This document shows, piece by piece, positions 41,481-50,087 of a DNA stretch of 64,000 nt. This stretch comes from CAVUFH01 sp963740835. GTDB lineage: Bacteria > Actinomycetota > Acidimicrobiia > IMCC26256 > PALSA-610. The stretch covers positions 620,001 to 684,000 of the forward strand of contig CAVUFH010000002.1 of assembly GCA_963740835.1 (NCBI GenBank), in the 5' to 3' direction. Each line of letters starts with the position of its first letter. Position 1 is the stretch's first letter. The notes under the pieces are model-generated. The model did no database searches and was not told where the DNA came from. It saw nothing but the letters and a program-made list of their open reading frames with translations. The translations under genes were made by a program, and so were the position numbers.

Positions 41481-43688
41481 GTGGCTCCCGTGAAGGCTGT
41501 CCTGCCGCGCCGGCACAAGGCGCCGGTCGATTCGGCGTTGCGGCCGCTGCTCGACGCGTTCCACGCGCGTCACCCGCGCGCGGACACGACCCTGGTCGTG
41601 CACGCGTTCGACGTAGCCCGGGAAGCGCACAAAGACCAGGTTCGGCGGTCGGGCGATCCCTACATCGCGCACCCGCTGGGGGTGGCGGTGATCCTCGCCG
41701 ACCTCGGCCTCGACGACGTGACCTTGGGTGCGGCGCTGCTCCATGACGCGGTCGAGGACACGTCGGTCACGATCGACGACCTCGTCGCCGACTTCGGCCC
41801 CGACCTGACCGCGATCGTCGACGGCGTCACCAAGCTCGACCGGCTGCAGTTCGACTCCAAGGAGGCGCAGCAGGCCGCCACGATGCGCAAGATGCTCGTG
41901 GCGATGGCCAAAGACGTGCGCGTCCTGCTCATCAAGCTCGCCGACCGCCTCCACAACATGCGGACGATCGCCTCACTCCCCGAAGAGAAGCAGAAGCGGA
42001 TCGCGCAGGAGACCCTCGACATCTACGCGCCGCTGGCGCACCGCCTGGGCATCCAGGACGTGAAGTGGCAGCTCGAGGACCTCGCGTTCGCGGTGATGCA
42101 CCCGAAGCGGTACGCCGAGATCGAGCTCATGGTCGCGAGTGCGGCGCCGGAACGGGAGGGCGGCCTCGACGATGTCCTCGACCAGGTCCGGTCCCGGCTC
42201 GACCAGCTGCACATCGCGGCGGAGGTCACCGGTCGGCCGAAGCACTACTGGTCCATCTACGAGAAGATGGTCGTGCGCGGCAAAGAGTTCGACGAGATCA
42301 ACGACCTCGTCGGCGTGCGCGTCATCGTCGATTCGGTGAAGGACTGCTACGGCGCGCTCGGCTCGATCCACGCGCTCTGGCGTCCGGTGCAGGGTCGCTT
42401 CAAGGACTACATCGCAATGCCCAAGTTCAACCTCTACCAGTCGTTGCACACGACGGTCGTGGGGCCGCAGGGCAAGCCGGTCGAGTTCCAGATCCGCACC
42501 GACGAGATGCACCGTCGCGCCGAGTACGGCGTCGCCGCGCACTGGGGCTACAAAGAACAGCACAACCCGACCGAGGATCTCGTCTGGCTGCAGCGGTTGG
42601 TCGACTGGCAGCAGGAGACGGCCGACCCGGCCGAGTTCATGCAGAGCCTGAAGATCGACCTCGAGCAGGGCGAAGTCTTCGTGTTCACGCCGAAGGGCAA
42701 AGTGATGACGTTGCCGACCGGAGGCACGCCAGTCGACTTCGCCTACTCGATCCACACCGAGGTCGGGCACCGTTGCATCGGCGCGCGGGTGAACAGCCGG
42801 CTGGTGCCGCTCGAGTCTGCACTGCAGTCCGGTGACACCTGTGAGATCTTCACGAGCAAGGTCGAAGGCGCGGGGCCGAGCCGGGACTGGTTGCAGTTCG
42901 TGCAGACGCCGCGGGCCCGCTCGAAGATCCGGCAGTGGTTCTCGCGCGAGCGCCGCGTCGACGCGATCGACGCGGGCAAGGACGACCTGGTCAAGGCGCT
43001 GCGCCGCGATGGTCTGCCGGTGCAGAAGCTGACGAACTCGCCGGTGCTCGTGAAGGTCGCGGAAAGCCTCAACTACGTCGACCTCGAAGCGCTGCACGCT
43101 GCGCTCGGCGAGGGTCACGTATCGGCCAAGGCCGTGGTGCAACGGGTGCAGCGCGAGCTGCGCGGCGGCGAGGACCAGCTGCCCGTCACGGTGCAGCGAC
43201 CGCCTCGGGCCCGCAGCCGCAAGAACGCGACCGCGGGTGTGCACGTCGAGGGCCTCGACGATGTCATGGTGCGGCTGTCGCGCTGCTGCACACCGGTGCC
43301 GGGCGACGAGATCATGGGCTTCGTCACTCGGGGCCGAGGCGTCTCGGTGCACCGCACCGACTGTGCCAACGCGCTGAGCCTCAAGAGCCAGGTGGATCGC
43401 GTCATCGACGTCGAATGGGACCACGACTCGCCCGGCACGTACGTCGTCGGCGTGGAGATCGAGGCGCTCGACCGGTCGAAGCTCCTCCGCGATGTCGCCG
43501 AGGTGCTCTCGGAGCACCACGTGAACATCCTGGCTTGCACCACGGTGACCCAGCCCGACCGCATCGCCCGGCTGCGGTTCGAGTTCGAACTGGCCGATCC
43601 GGACCACCTGGATTCGATCCTCGGCGCGGTGAAGCGGGTCGGCTCGGTCTACGACGCGGCGCGCGTCCTCCCTGGTGGGCACGCCTAA
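41481..43688 (+). CDS. rel: Bifunctional (p)ppGpp synthetase/hydrolase (Rel)
   Basis: 735 aa stringent-response enzyme. The N-terminal HD hydrolase domain carries LLHDAVEDTSVTIDDL and LADRLHNMRTI. The synthetase domain has GRPKHYWSIYEKM, FDEINDLVGVRVIVDS and YQSLHTTVVGP. TGS (EVFVFTPKGKVMTLPTGGTP), a zinc-finger/CC region (RLSRCCTPVPGD) and a C-terminal ACT domain follow. All hydrolase motifs are intact, so it is of the dual-function type. GTG 41481 is used; GTG 41490 is equally possible. Confidence 0.96.
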   Translation: MAPVKAVLPRRHKAPVDSALRPLLDAFHARHPRADTTLVVHAFDVAREAHKDQVRRSGDPYIAHPLGVAVILADLGLDDVTLGAALLHDAVEDTSVTIDDLVADFGPDLTAIVDGVTKLDRLQFDSKEAQQAATMRKMLVAMAKDVRVLLIKLADRLHNMRTIASLPEEKQKRIAQETLDIYAPLAHRLGIQDVKWQLEDLAFAVMHPKRYAEIELMVASAAPEREGGLDDVLDQVRSRLDQLHIAAEVTGRPKHYWSIYEKMVVRGKEFDEINDLVGVRVIVDSVKDCYGALGSIHALWRPVQGRFKDYIAMPKFNLYQSLHTTVVGPQGKPVEFQIRTDEMHRRAEYGVAAHWGYKEQHNPTEDLVWLQRLVDWQQETADPAEFMQSLKIDLEQGEVFVFTPKGKVMTLPTGGTPVDFAYSIHTEVGHRCIGARVNSRLVPLESALQSGDTCEIFTSKVEGAGPSRDWLQFVQTPRARSKIRQWFSRERRVDAIDAGKDDLVKALRRDGLPVQKLTNSPVLVKVAESLNYVDLEALHAALGEGHVSAKAVVQRVQRELRGGEDQLPVTVQRPPRARSRKNATAGVHVEGLDDVMVRLSRCCTPVPGDEIMGFVTRGRGVSVHRTDCANALSLKSQVDRVIDVEWDHDSPGTYVVGVEIEALDRSKLLRDVAEVLSEHHVNILACTTVTQPDRIARLRFEFELADPDHLDSILGAVKRVGSVYDAARVLPGGHA

Positions 43689-43715
43689 GGACTTCCGGTC
43701 CCACAATCCCGCTAA

Positions 43716-43730
43716 ACCACGGTGCGTGGT
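43716..43730 (+). terminator. Hairpin downstream of rel
   Basis: ACCACG-GTG-CGTGGT forms a perfect 6-bp stem 28 nt after the rel stop, in the 98-bp gap before the pilin gene. There is no T-tract, so its terminator role is tentative. Confidence 0.4.
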
Positions 43731-43786
43731 GGACCGATACCCCTCTGAGGGCGCGCACCGGACGCGCGGCCACACGAGGGGATCGC

Positions 43787-45098
43787 ATGGCGCGCGTGAA
43801 CATTCGCGCACACATCCGACGGGCGAGAACAGACGAGTCGGGCATGACATTGCTCGAGCTCGTCGTCGCGTTCTTGATCTTCGGGATCGTGATGCTCGGC
43901 ATCGCCCACACGATGGGCACCGGTCTGGCGCTGACCCGCACCAACCGTCACCGCAGCGTGGCGGCGAACCTGGCGTCGCAGGAGATGGACACGATCCGCA
44001 CGATCGACTTCGCCAGCGTCGTCGACAAGTCGTACACGACCTCCGTCGATGGCATCAACTACGACATCAACCGGGTCACCGACCTGGGTGCCGAAGAGCG
44101 CGACGACCGGACCCTGCAACACCGTCAATCCGGACCCGAAGGTGTTGCGGGTGCACGTGGCCGTGACGTGGCACGACATGAACGGCATCCCGCCGGTGGT
44201 GTCCGACACGGTGCTCACGCCGCCGATCGGCGCGTACAACCCGAACTCCGGTCACATTGCGGTGAAGGTCAGCAACCGTGACGGAGCCCCGTCGCAGTAC
44301 ATCCATGTGGAACAGACCGGTCCGGCGGCTGATACCGCGCAGACCGACGCCGACGGGTGCGCGTTCCTGGCGTTCCTCCCTGCGGGTACGTACAGCATCA
44401 AGCTGAACGAGCCGGGCTACGTCGACGACAAGAACAACAAGACACCATCGGTCTCCGCCACAGTCGTGGTCGGCGCGACGAAGTCGTTGTCGTTCCAGTA
44501 CGACCAGGCCGCGCGCATCGCGGTGACGATGGCGGGCGGCGCCACGACGCCGGTGCCGGCCGATCTGCCGGTCACGGTCTGGAGCAACAACAGCAAGAAC
44601 GTCACGATCCCAGGCACTGGCGCGACCCGAGTCGTCGACGGCCTGTTCCCATTCTCGTCGGGCTACTACTCGTGGGCCGGCGCCTGCGCCGATGCCGACC
44701 CGGAAGGCGACAACATCGTCGACGACGGCTCGGGCGGGAAGAAGAACCTCGGCAAGTACTGGTCCGGCGCGACGCGCGGCACGCTGATGAGCGTCGACCC
44801 CGGCGGCTCGGCATCGGCGACGCTCGGGCTGCACGACGCGACGGTTCAGGTCGTCAACCCGCTCGGCCTCCCCCAGATCGGTGCGACCGTGGTCGCGACG
44901 CACGCGTCCGACAACATCTGCGCCGGTGAGACGCACGTCGTCGGAACCACCGATGCGCTCGGCAACCTGACGACGGCGCTGCCCTGGGGGACGTGGACGT
45001 TCTCGGTCCAGGGCCGCTCGCCGACGGGTGCGTGGCCGAGCACCGTGCTCGACCCCCGCGACCTCACGCCCACGAACACAACGGTGACGGTGCTGTGA
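43787..45098 (+). CDS. Type IV prepilin-like protein (PilV-like) with long C-terminal region, frameshifted
   Basis: About 436 aa after correction. The leader ends ESG with MTLLELVVAFLIFGIVM following: cleavage after Gly19 would leave mature Met1 with Glu5, the classic class III signal. A single extra base near 44107-44110 separates the N-terminal half (...GINYDINRVTDLGAEERDD) from the rest (GPCNTVNPDPKVLRVHVAVT). The C-terminal 250 residues contain repeated beta-sandwich-like segments resembling carboxypeptidase-regulatory or Ig-like folds (ADGCAFLAFLPAGTYSIKLN; TDALGNLTTALPWGTWTFSV). It overlaps the next gene by 4 nt. Likely a minor pilin, perhaps at the tip. Confidence 0.8.
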
Positions 45099-45745
45099 TC
45101 CGCGATCGACTCCGCCTGCGGCGCGAAGAGGGCGGCTACTCCGGCCTGCTCGAGATGGTCACCGTGCTCCTGCTGCTCGGCATGATCCTCGGGACCGTGT
45201 ACTCGACGATCTTCTCGACGCAAGACACCGTGCTCGGCACCAACGAGCGCCTGCGCAACCTCGACGAAGCGCGCACGATCATGGCGGTGCTCACCAAGGA
45301 CACGCGCACCGCGGTGCGGCTGCAAGCCGGCACATCGCCGTTCATCCTCGCCGACAAGAACGAGGTCACGTTCTACGCGAACTTGAACACGACCGACGCG
45401 CCGAAGAAGGTGCACATCTTCATCGACAGCAGCAGCCAGCTCAAGGAAGAGGTGTGGAACGGGACCGGTACCAAGCCGAACTACACGTTCCCGGGCGCGG
45501 CCAAGACGCGATTGGTCGGTCGGTTCGTCGCGAACAACGCGTCGAAACCGATCTTCGAGTACCTGGATGACGCGAACAACGTGCTCCCGACACCGTTGAG
45601 CGCAACCGATCTGTTGAACGTCGACGGCGTTCGCATCACGTTGCGCGTCAAGCGCAGCAACGGCCAGAACGTGGCCACCACCACGTTGATCAATCGCGTG
45701 CGGCTGCCCAACGAGGACTATGACGCCACGGCGGGTGGAGGATGA
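45095..45745 (+). CDS. Minor pilin-like protein (PilW-like), atypical leader
   Basis: 216 aa. The N-terminus REEGGYSGLLEMVTVLLLLG has the hydrophobic helix and Gly-Gly of a prepilin, but the Glu falls at +6 rather than +5 after the nearest Gly and the +1 to +3 residues are YSG, so processing by a standard prepilin peptidase is uncertain. After the helix come ERLRNLDEARTIMAVLTKDT and a globular domain. It overlaps both neighbours by 4 nt, forming one transcriptional unit. Confidence 0.78.
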   Translation: MIRDRLRLRREEGGYSGLLEMVTVLLLLGMILGTVYSTIFSTQDTVLGTNERLRNLDEARTIMAVLTKDTRTAVRLQAGTSPFILADKNEVTFYANLNTTDAPKKVHIFIDSSSQLKEEVWNGTGTKPNYTFPGAAKTRLVGRFVANNASKPIFEYLDDANNVLPTPLSATDLLNVDGVRITLRVKRSNGQNVATTTLINRVRLPNEDYDATAGGG

Positions 45746-47568
45746 ACATGTATCGTCGAGAGGACGAGCGCGGTCTCGCGTTGATCGTGGTGATCGTCTC
45801 CACCACGATCCTGGCGTTGCTCGCAACGACGATCGTGGCCTACGCCACGAACTCGCAGAGCATCTCACGACACGACCAGGACTGGAACGGCGCGCTGTCG
45901 GCGGCCGAGGCGGGGATCGACGACTACATCTTCCGTCTCAACGACAACGACCTCTACTACACCTACGGCAACCCGGGTGCGCCGGCGCCCAACGCCGCGC
46001 CCGCGCCGCCCGACGGCAACCAGGCGTTCACGCAATACGTCGGCGTCGCGGGTGGATCGACGAAGGCGCTGTACCGGTACGACATCGACCGCTCGAAGCT
46101 GAACTCCTCGGGTCGCCTGACGATCTCCTCGACCGGGCGCGTCGGCAAGACCGAGCGCACCGTCAGCGCCACCATCCGCCGGCGTAGCTTCCTCGACTAC
46201 CTGTACTTCACCGACTACGAGACGAAGGATCCGGACGCGTACTCCGGTTCGCCGTTCAGCACCTCTGAAGCGCAGACCCGGTGCGCGCTGCACTACGAAG
46301 GGCCGTTCGGTGCCCGGCGCGACGTGAACGGCCGGTCCGACTACACCGGTGACAGCGACTCGAGCGGTGCGTACTGCACCGACATCAACTTCACCTCCGG
46401 CGACGTCATCAAGGGGCCGCTCCACAGCAACGACGCGATCCTCGTGTGCGGCGGCCCGACGTTCAGCGGCCACACGACGACCGCATTCAGCGGCGAGGGG
46501 ACGCCGCTCAAGCGGTACCGGGTCAACACCAGCAGCGGTTGCACCGGCAGCCCGAGCTTCGTCGGCAGCGATCCCGCGTTCGCGACCGACATACAGATGC
46601 CGCCGACGAACAAAGCGCTGAAGAACGAAACCGTGAACGTGTCCGGCAACCAAGGCGGATGCCTCTACACCGGGCCGACGCGGATCCGGTTCGAGTCGAA
46701 CGGCACGATGACCGTCAAGAGCCCGTACTCGAGGCAGACGAACAACGCCTGCCCGACCAACGCGAACGGCCCGCTCCCGAAGAACGGCGTGATCTACGTG
46801 CAGAACGTGGTCACGTCGCCGTCGTCCGACGCGAACTACTGGAACCCATCGCCCGCGTGCCCGAACTCGGCGTACAACTCGGGCACGAAGACATGGGGTA
46901 CCGCCAGCGGTTCGTACACGAACCCCGCCCACCCGCTCGGATATCCGATCACGATCGGGAGCGCCACCGACCAGAACAGCGACTATGACTGCCGGGCCGG
47001 CGATGCGTTTGTCGAAGGTACCCTCGACGGGCAGGTCACGATCGCGGCCGAGAACAACATCGACGTCATCGCCAACGTCACCTACAAGGGGGGGGTGGGT
47101 GGCGACGACCTGCTCGGCCTCATCGCCGACCAGTACGTCGAGATCTACCACGCGGTCAGCTGTACCAACGTCAGCTCGTCGTGCGAGATGGACGCCGACG
47201 TACCCTCCCGGGCCCGGTTCAACGGTTCGTCGTTCTCTCCGACGAGCGAGCCGTCCAGCAGCTGGGACCGCGGTGTGTTCAAGGACCCGACCGTGAACGC
47301 GGCGATCCTGTCCCTGCAGCACTCGTTCCGGGTGCAGAGCTACAACATCGGCGACAAGAGCCTGCTCGGTTCCCTGCACGTCACCGGCGCGATCGCACAG
47401 AAGTTCCGTGGCGCCGTCGGCACGATCAACAGCACCGGGTACCTCAAGGACTACGTCTACGACAACCGTCTGCAGTACTTGTCGCCGCCCAAGTTCCTCG
47501 ACCCGGTGAAGGTCTCGTGGGGCGTTGCGACATGGGCCGAGGTCAAGACACCGGCTGCATATAGCTGA
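45742..47568 (+). CDS. PilX-like minor pilin/assembly protein, large
   Basis: 608 aa. An N-terminal ERGLALIVVIVSTTILALL helix without the usual Glu5 is followed by SAAEAGIDDYIFRLN, the pattern seen in PilX-type proteins. The large body is Ser/Thr/Asn/Gly-rich with several Cys. GDVIKGPLHSNDAILVCGG, ASYNIGDK-like blocks and LLGSLHVTGAIAQKFRGAVG resemble the DUF4900-like domain found in such proteins. It ends in WAEVKTPAAYS. ATG 45742 overlaps the previous stop (ATGA). It is probably exposed at the cell surface as part of a pilus. Confidence 0.75.
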   Translation: MNMYRREDERGLALIVVIVSTTILALLATTIVAYATNSQSISRHDQDWNGALSAAEAGIDDYIFRLNDNDLYYTYGNPGAPAPNAAPAPPDGNQAFTQYVGVAGGSTKALYRYDIDRSKLNSSGRLTISSTGRVGKTERTVSATIRRRSFLDYLYFTDYETKDPDAYSGSPFSTSEAQTRCALHYEGPFGARRDVNGRSDYTGDSDSSGAYCTDINFTSGDVIKGPLHSNDAILVCGGPTFSGHTTTAFSGEGTPLKRYRVNTSSGCTGSPSFVGSDPAFATDIQMPPTNKALKNETVNVSGNQGGCLYTGPTRIRFESNGTMTVKSPYSRQTNNACPTNANGPLPKNGVIYVQNVVTSPSSDANYWNPSPACPNSAYNSGTKTWGTASGSYTNPAHPLGYPITIGSATDQNSDYDCRAGDAFVEGTLDGQVTIAAENNIDVIANVTYKGGVGGDDLLGLIADQYVEIYHAVSCTNVSSSCEMDADVPSRARFNGSSFSPTSEPSSSWDRGVFKDPTVNAAILSLQHSFRVQSYNIGDKSLLGSLHVTGAIAQKFRGAVGTINSTGYLKDYVYDNRLQYLSPPKFLDPVKVSWGVATWAEVKTPAAYS

Positions 47569-47590
47569 CCGATTCGCGGGACACGGCCGG

Positions 47591-47596
47591 TAGCAT
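47591..47596 (+). promoter_or_regulatory. -10 hexamer TAGCAT of hisS (leaderless)
   Basis: TAGCAT ends 6 nt before GTG 47603. It lies 22 bp after the pilX-like stop. Confidence 0.55.
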
Positions 47597-47602
47597 CCGG
47601 CC

Positions 47603-48868
47603 GTGTCTTCCGGTCGAGATGTGTTCCGCGCGCCGATAGGGACGCGCGACGTGCTGCCGCCGGAGTCGGATCGGTGGCAGGCGTTGGTAGCGCGCTTCGC
47701 GACACGCGCCACGCGCGCGGGCTTCGGATTGCTCGTCACGCCGATGTTCGAGCACCTCGAAGTCGTGCAGAAGCTCGGGTCGAGCACCGATGTGGTGCGC
47801 AAGGAGCTGTACGACTTCGAGGACAAGGGCGGGCGCGCGCTCGCCCTGCGCGCCGATGGCACCGCGTCGGTCGTGCGGGCGTTCGTACAGCACCGCCCGG
47901 TCCTGCCGTGGAAGGTCTGGTACGTCGCGCCGAACTTCCGCTACGAGCGACCGCAGGCCGGCCGCTTCCGTCAGCACTGGCAGGTCGGCGTCGAGGTCCT
48001 CGGTGTCGAGGATGCCGGCGTCGACGTCGAGGTGATCGCGCTCGCGCAGGGGTTCTACCGGGAGCTCGGACTGCAGCGGTTCCGGCTGCTCGTGAACTCG
48101 ATGGGCGACGGCGCGAGTCGCACGCGGTACCGCGATGTCCTCCTCGAGTACTGGCGCGATCACAAGGACCAGCTGGGCGACGAGATGGCGCGCGCGGAAT
48201 CGAATCCGTTGCGCATCCTCGACTCGAAGCGTGAGGACTGGGCCGACCTGCTTGAGCGCGCGCCACAGATCGGTGAGTACCTGACAGCGGAGGCCGCGGA
48301 GCAGTTCGAGCAGGTGCAAGAGGGACTGCAAGCGCTCGGCGTCCACTTCGAGATCGCGCCGCGGCTCGTGCGCGGGCTCGACTACTACAGCGGCACCACG
48401 TTCGAGTTCGCGAGCGACGCCCTCGACGCCGCGCAGAACGCGATCGGTGGCGGCGGCCGTTACGACCGCCTGGCCGAGGACATGGGTGGCCCCGCGACCC
48501 CGGGAATCGGCTTTGGTATCGGGATCGAACGCGTGCTGCTCGCGTGCGACGCCGAAAACGCGTTCGCGGCGCCCGAGTCGCGCGTCGACGTGTTCGTCAT
48601 CGACGGCGTCGGCGGCACCGAGGGTCTCGTGCTGATCGAGGAGCTGCGCGCCACCGGCATCCGCGCCGACCGTGCCTACGGAGGCCGCGCGTTCCGCAAG
48701 CAGATGGCCGCGGCCGACAAGTCCGGCGCGCGCTACGGCGTCGTCCTCGGTGCCAAGGAGATGGCCGACGGAAAGGTCGGCGTCAAGGATCTCACGACCG
48801 GCGACCAGATCGACATCCGCCGCGACGAAGCCGCCGCCTACCTCCAAACCCGCCTCGAACTCCCCTAG
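47603..48868 (+). CDS. hisS: Histidyl-tRNA synthetase
   Basis: 421 aa class II synthetase. N-terminal APIGTRDVLPPESDRW, motif 2 region VAPNFRYERPQAGRFRQHWQ, the histidine-specific LVRGLDYYSGTTFEF, motif 3 GIGFGIGIERVLLA, and the C-terminal anticodon domain are all present. It charges tRNA-His. The upstream neighbour is the pilin cluster rather than rel, with which it is nearly adjacent in mycobacteria. Confidence 0.96.
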   Translation: MSSGRDVFRAPIGTRDVLPPESDRWQALVARFATRATRAGFGLLVTPMFEHLEVVQKLGSSTDVVRKELYDFEDKGGRALALRADGTASVVRAFVQHRPVLPWKVWYVAPNFRYERPQAGRFRQHWQVGVEVLGVEDAGVDVEVIALAQGFYRELGLQRFRLLVNSMGDGASRTRYRDVLLEYWRDHKDQLGDEMARAESNPLRILDSKREDWADLLERAPQIGEYLTAEAAEQFEQVQEGLQALGVHFEIAPRLVRGLDYYSGTTFEFASDALDAAQNAIGGGGRYDRLAEDMGGPATPGIGFGIGIERVLLACDAENAFAAPESRVDVFVIDGVGGTEGLVLIEELRATGIRADRAYGGRAFRKQMAAADKSGARYGVVLGAKEMADGKVGVKDLTTGDQIDIRRDEAAAYLQTRLELP

Positions 48869-48932
48869 TTCCGCGTCCCACTGCTGGAAGTGTCGTGGCA
48901 CCGATTCGCAGCAACGTCAGGTGTACAACTCT

Positions 48933-48989
48933 GCCATCTGATTGGTGCTTTGTGCACCGCTGAGGTGCATGGAACGACAATCAGATGGC
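48933..48989. repeat. REP-like nested palindrome, upstream copy
   Basis: Perfect 12-bp outer arms GCCATCTGATTG (48933-48944) and CAATCAGATGGC (48978-48989) enclose a hairpin TGCACC-GCTGA-GGTGCA (48953-48969). The right half matches the copies at 49957-49992 and 50001-50036, which flank the same gene on the other side. It lies in the 175-bp gap after hisS, which holds nothing else recognisable. Confidence 0.8.
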
Positions 48990-49043
48990 GCGCTTCGGCG
49001 CGCTCGGCGCGGCTGTCTCACCCTCTCCCTACCGTGCCGCCTC

Positions 49044-49976
49044 ATGTCAGACCCGCACCAGGTACTCGATCGAATCGCTCGCCAACAGCACGGCCTCATC
49101 ACCCGGCCGCAACTGCGGTCAGCGGGCTACACCGACCGTCAGATCGAAGGCCTGGTCAAGCAGCGGCGGCTGCGTCGCATGCGCCGGGGTGTCTATGTGG
49201 TTGCGGGCGCGCCGGCGTCCTGGCACCAGGCGCTCCTCGCCGCGCAGCTGAGTGCCGGTGAATCGGCCGTGGCGTCGCACAGTTCGGCGGCGCGGTTGCT
49301 TTCGTTCCGATACGCGCCGGACGACGGATTCGAACTGACCGTGAATCGCAACCATCCCGTGAAACTGCCAGGCGTCCAAGTCCACCGCTCGGTGCTGCTC
49401 GAACCGAGCGACGTGACTCGCCGCCACGGCGTGCCGTGCACGACCTTCGAGCGAACGTTCTGCGACGAGACGACGCAGCTCTCGTGGCTTCAGTTGAGTC
49501 GCGTCCTCGATGACGGACTCCGACGCAAGGTCACGACCCTGGATGGGCTGCACGAGTGCTGCGCGCGGCTCGACTCCGGGCCCAACCGACGGCTCCGCGT
49601 CGTCCAGGGACTCCTTGCACAACGCGACGCGGCGTACGACCCCGGTGGGAGCGATGCCGAGCTCCGATTCCTGCGCGTTCTCGACGAAGCGCGCTTGCCG
49701 CCACCGGTGCAGCAGTTCGAGGTCCGGCCGGTGCGGCGCACCTACTACCTCGATTTCGCGTGGCCGGAGTGCATGGTCTTCGCCGAGTGGTACGGCCTTG
49801 CGTGGCACTCCGGCGCGAGTGCGGTCGTCTCCGATAACGCCCGTCTCACCGAGTTGTCGGCGGCGGGATGGCGGCCCCTTATCTTCACGAGCGAGTCCTC
49901 CGACGCCGAAATCGTCGAGCGAACCAGGGACCTGCTCACCGACGTTGGGTGGATTCACCACCGCAGAGGTGCATAG
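49044..49976 (+). CDS. AbiEi-like antitoxin-domain protein with C-terminal DUF559/Vsr-like nuclease fold
   Basis: 310 aa. The N-terminal winged helix (VLDRIARQQHGLITRPQLRS then GLVKQRRLRRMRRGVYVV) is the AbiEi/type IV antitoxin-like domain. The middle resembles the AbiEi C-terminal region. The C-terminal 100 residues (YYLDFAWPECMVFAEWYGLA then WHSG and ELSAAGWRPLIFTSE) match DUF559, a PD-(D/E)xK-like fold, with Asp and Glu in the expected places. Such proteins are common singletons in actinobacteria with no proven role. ATG 49044 starts the conserved N-terminus. The last codons and stop lie inside a repeat copy. No cognate AbiEii toxin is adjacent. Confidence 0.75.
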   Translation: MSDPHQVLDRIARQQHGLITRPQLRSAGYTDRQIEGLVKQRRLRRMRRGVYVVAGAPASWHQALLAAQLSAGESAVASHSSAARLLSFRYAPDDGFELTVNRNHPVKLPGVQVHRSVLLEPSDVTRRHGVPCTTFERTFCDETTQLSWLQLSRVLDDGLRRKVTTLDGLHECCARLDSGPNRRLRVVQGLLAQRDAAYDPGGSDAELRFLRVLDEARLPPPVQQFEVRPVRRTYYLDFAWPECMVFAEWYGLAWHSGASAVVSDNARLTELSAAGWRPLIFTSESSDAEIVERTRDLLTDVGWIHHRRGA

Positions 49977-49992
49977 GACACCGATCAGATGG
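49957..49992 (+). repeat. REP-like repeat, downstream copy A
   Basis: 36-bp unit starting ACCACCGCAGAGGTGCA and ending GATCAGATGG; 32 of 36 bases match copy B. It supplies the final codons and TAG stop (49974-49976) of the AbiEi-like gene. Confidence 0.8.
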
Positions 49993-50000
49993 ATGGATAG

Positions 50001-50036
50001 ACCACCGCAGAGGTGCACGTGACACCAATCAGATGG
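50001..50036 (+). repeat. REP-like repeat, downstream copy B
   Basis: 36-bp unit at a 44-bp period from copy A, starting ACCACCGCAGAGGTGCA and ending CCAATCAGATGG. It shares the CACCGC-N-GAGGTGCA core and the ATCAGATGG end with the copy upstream of the gene. Confidence 0.8.
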
Positions 50037-50072
50037 TGGGTTGGGCCACCGGGCGGGGGAGTTGGGACGCCG

Positions 50073-50078
50073 TAGCCT
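50073..50078 (+). promoter_or_regulatory. Putative -10 (TAGCCT) of rarA
   Basis: TAGCCT ends 9 nt before ATG 50088, slightly wider than the 6-7 nt spacing of the other leaderless genes. Confidence 0.4.
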
Positions 50079-50087
50079 GGGCGGTCT

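Noticed and set aside
39366..41954. 862-codon open frame on the - strand opposite secF, apt and rel
   Set aside because: It lies antisense to three well-conserved genes and its translation is Arg/Glu/Asp/Val-rich with no motif. GC-rich coding DNA often leaves such shadow frames open.
48869..50087. CRISPR array at the repeat cluster
   Set aside because: Only three imperfect copies with unequal spacing, each palindromic, and separated by a gene; no cas genes nearby.
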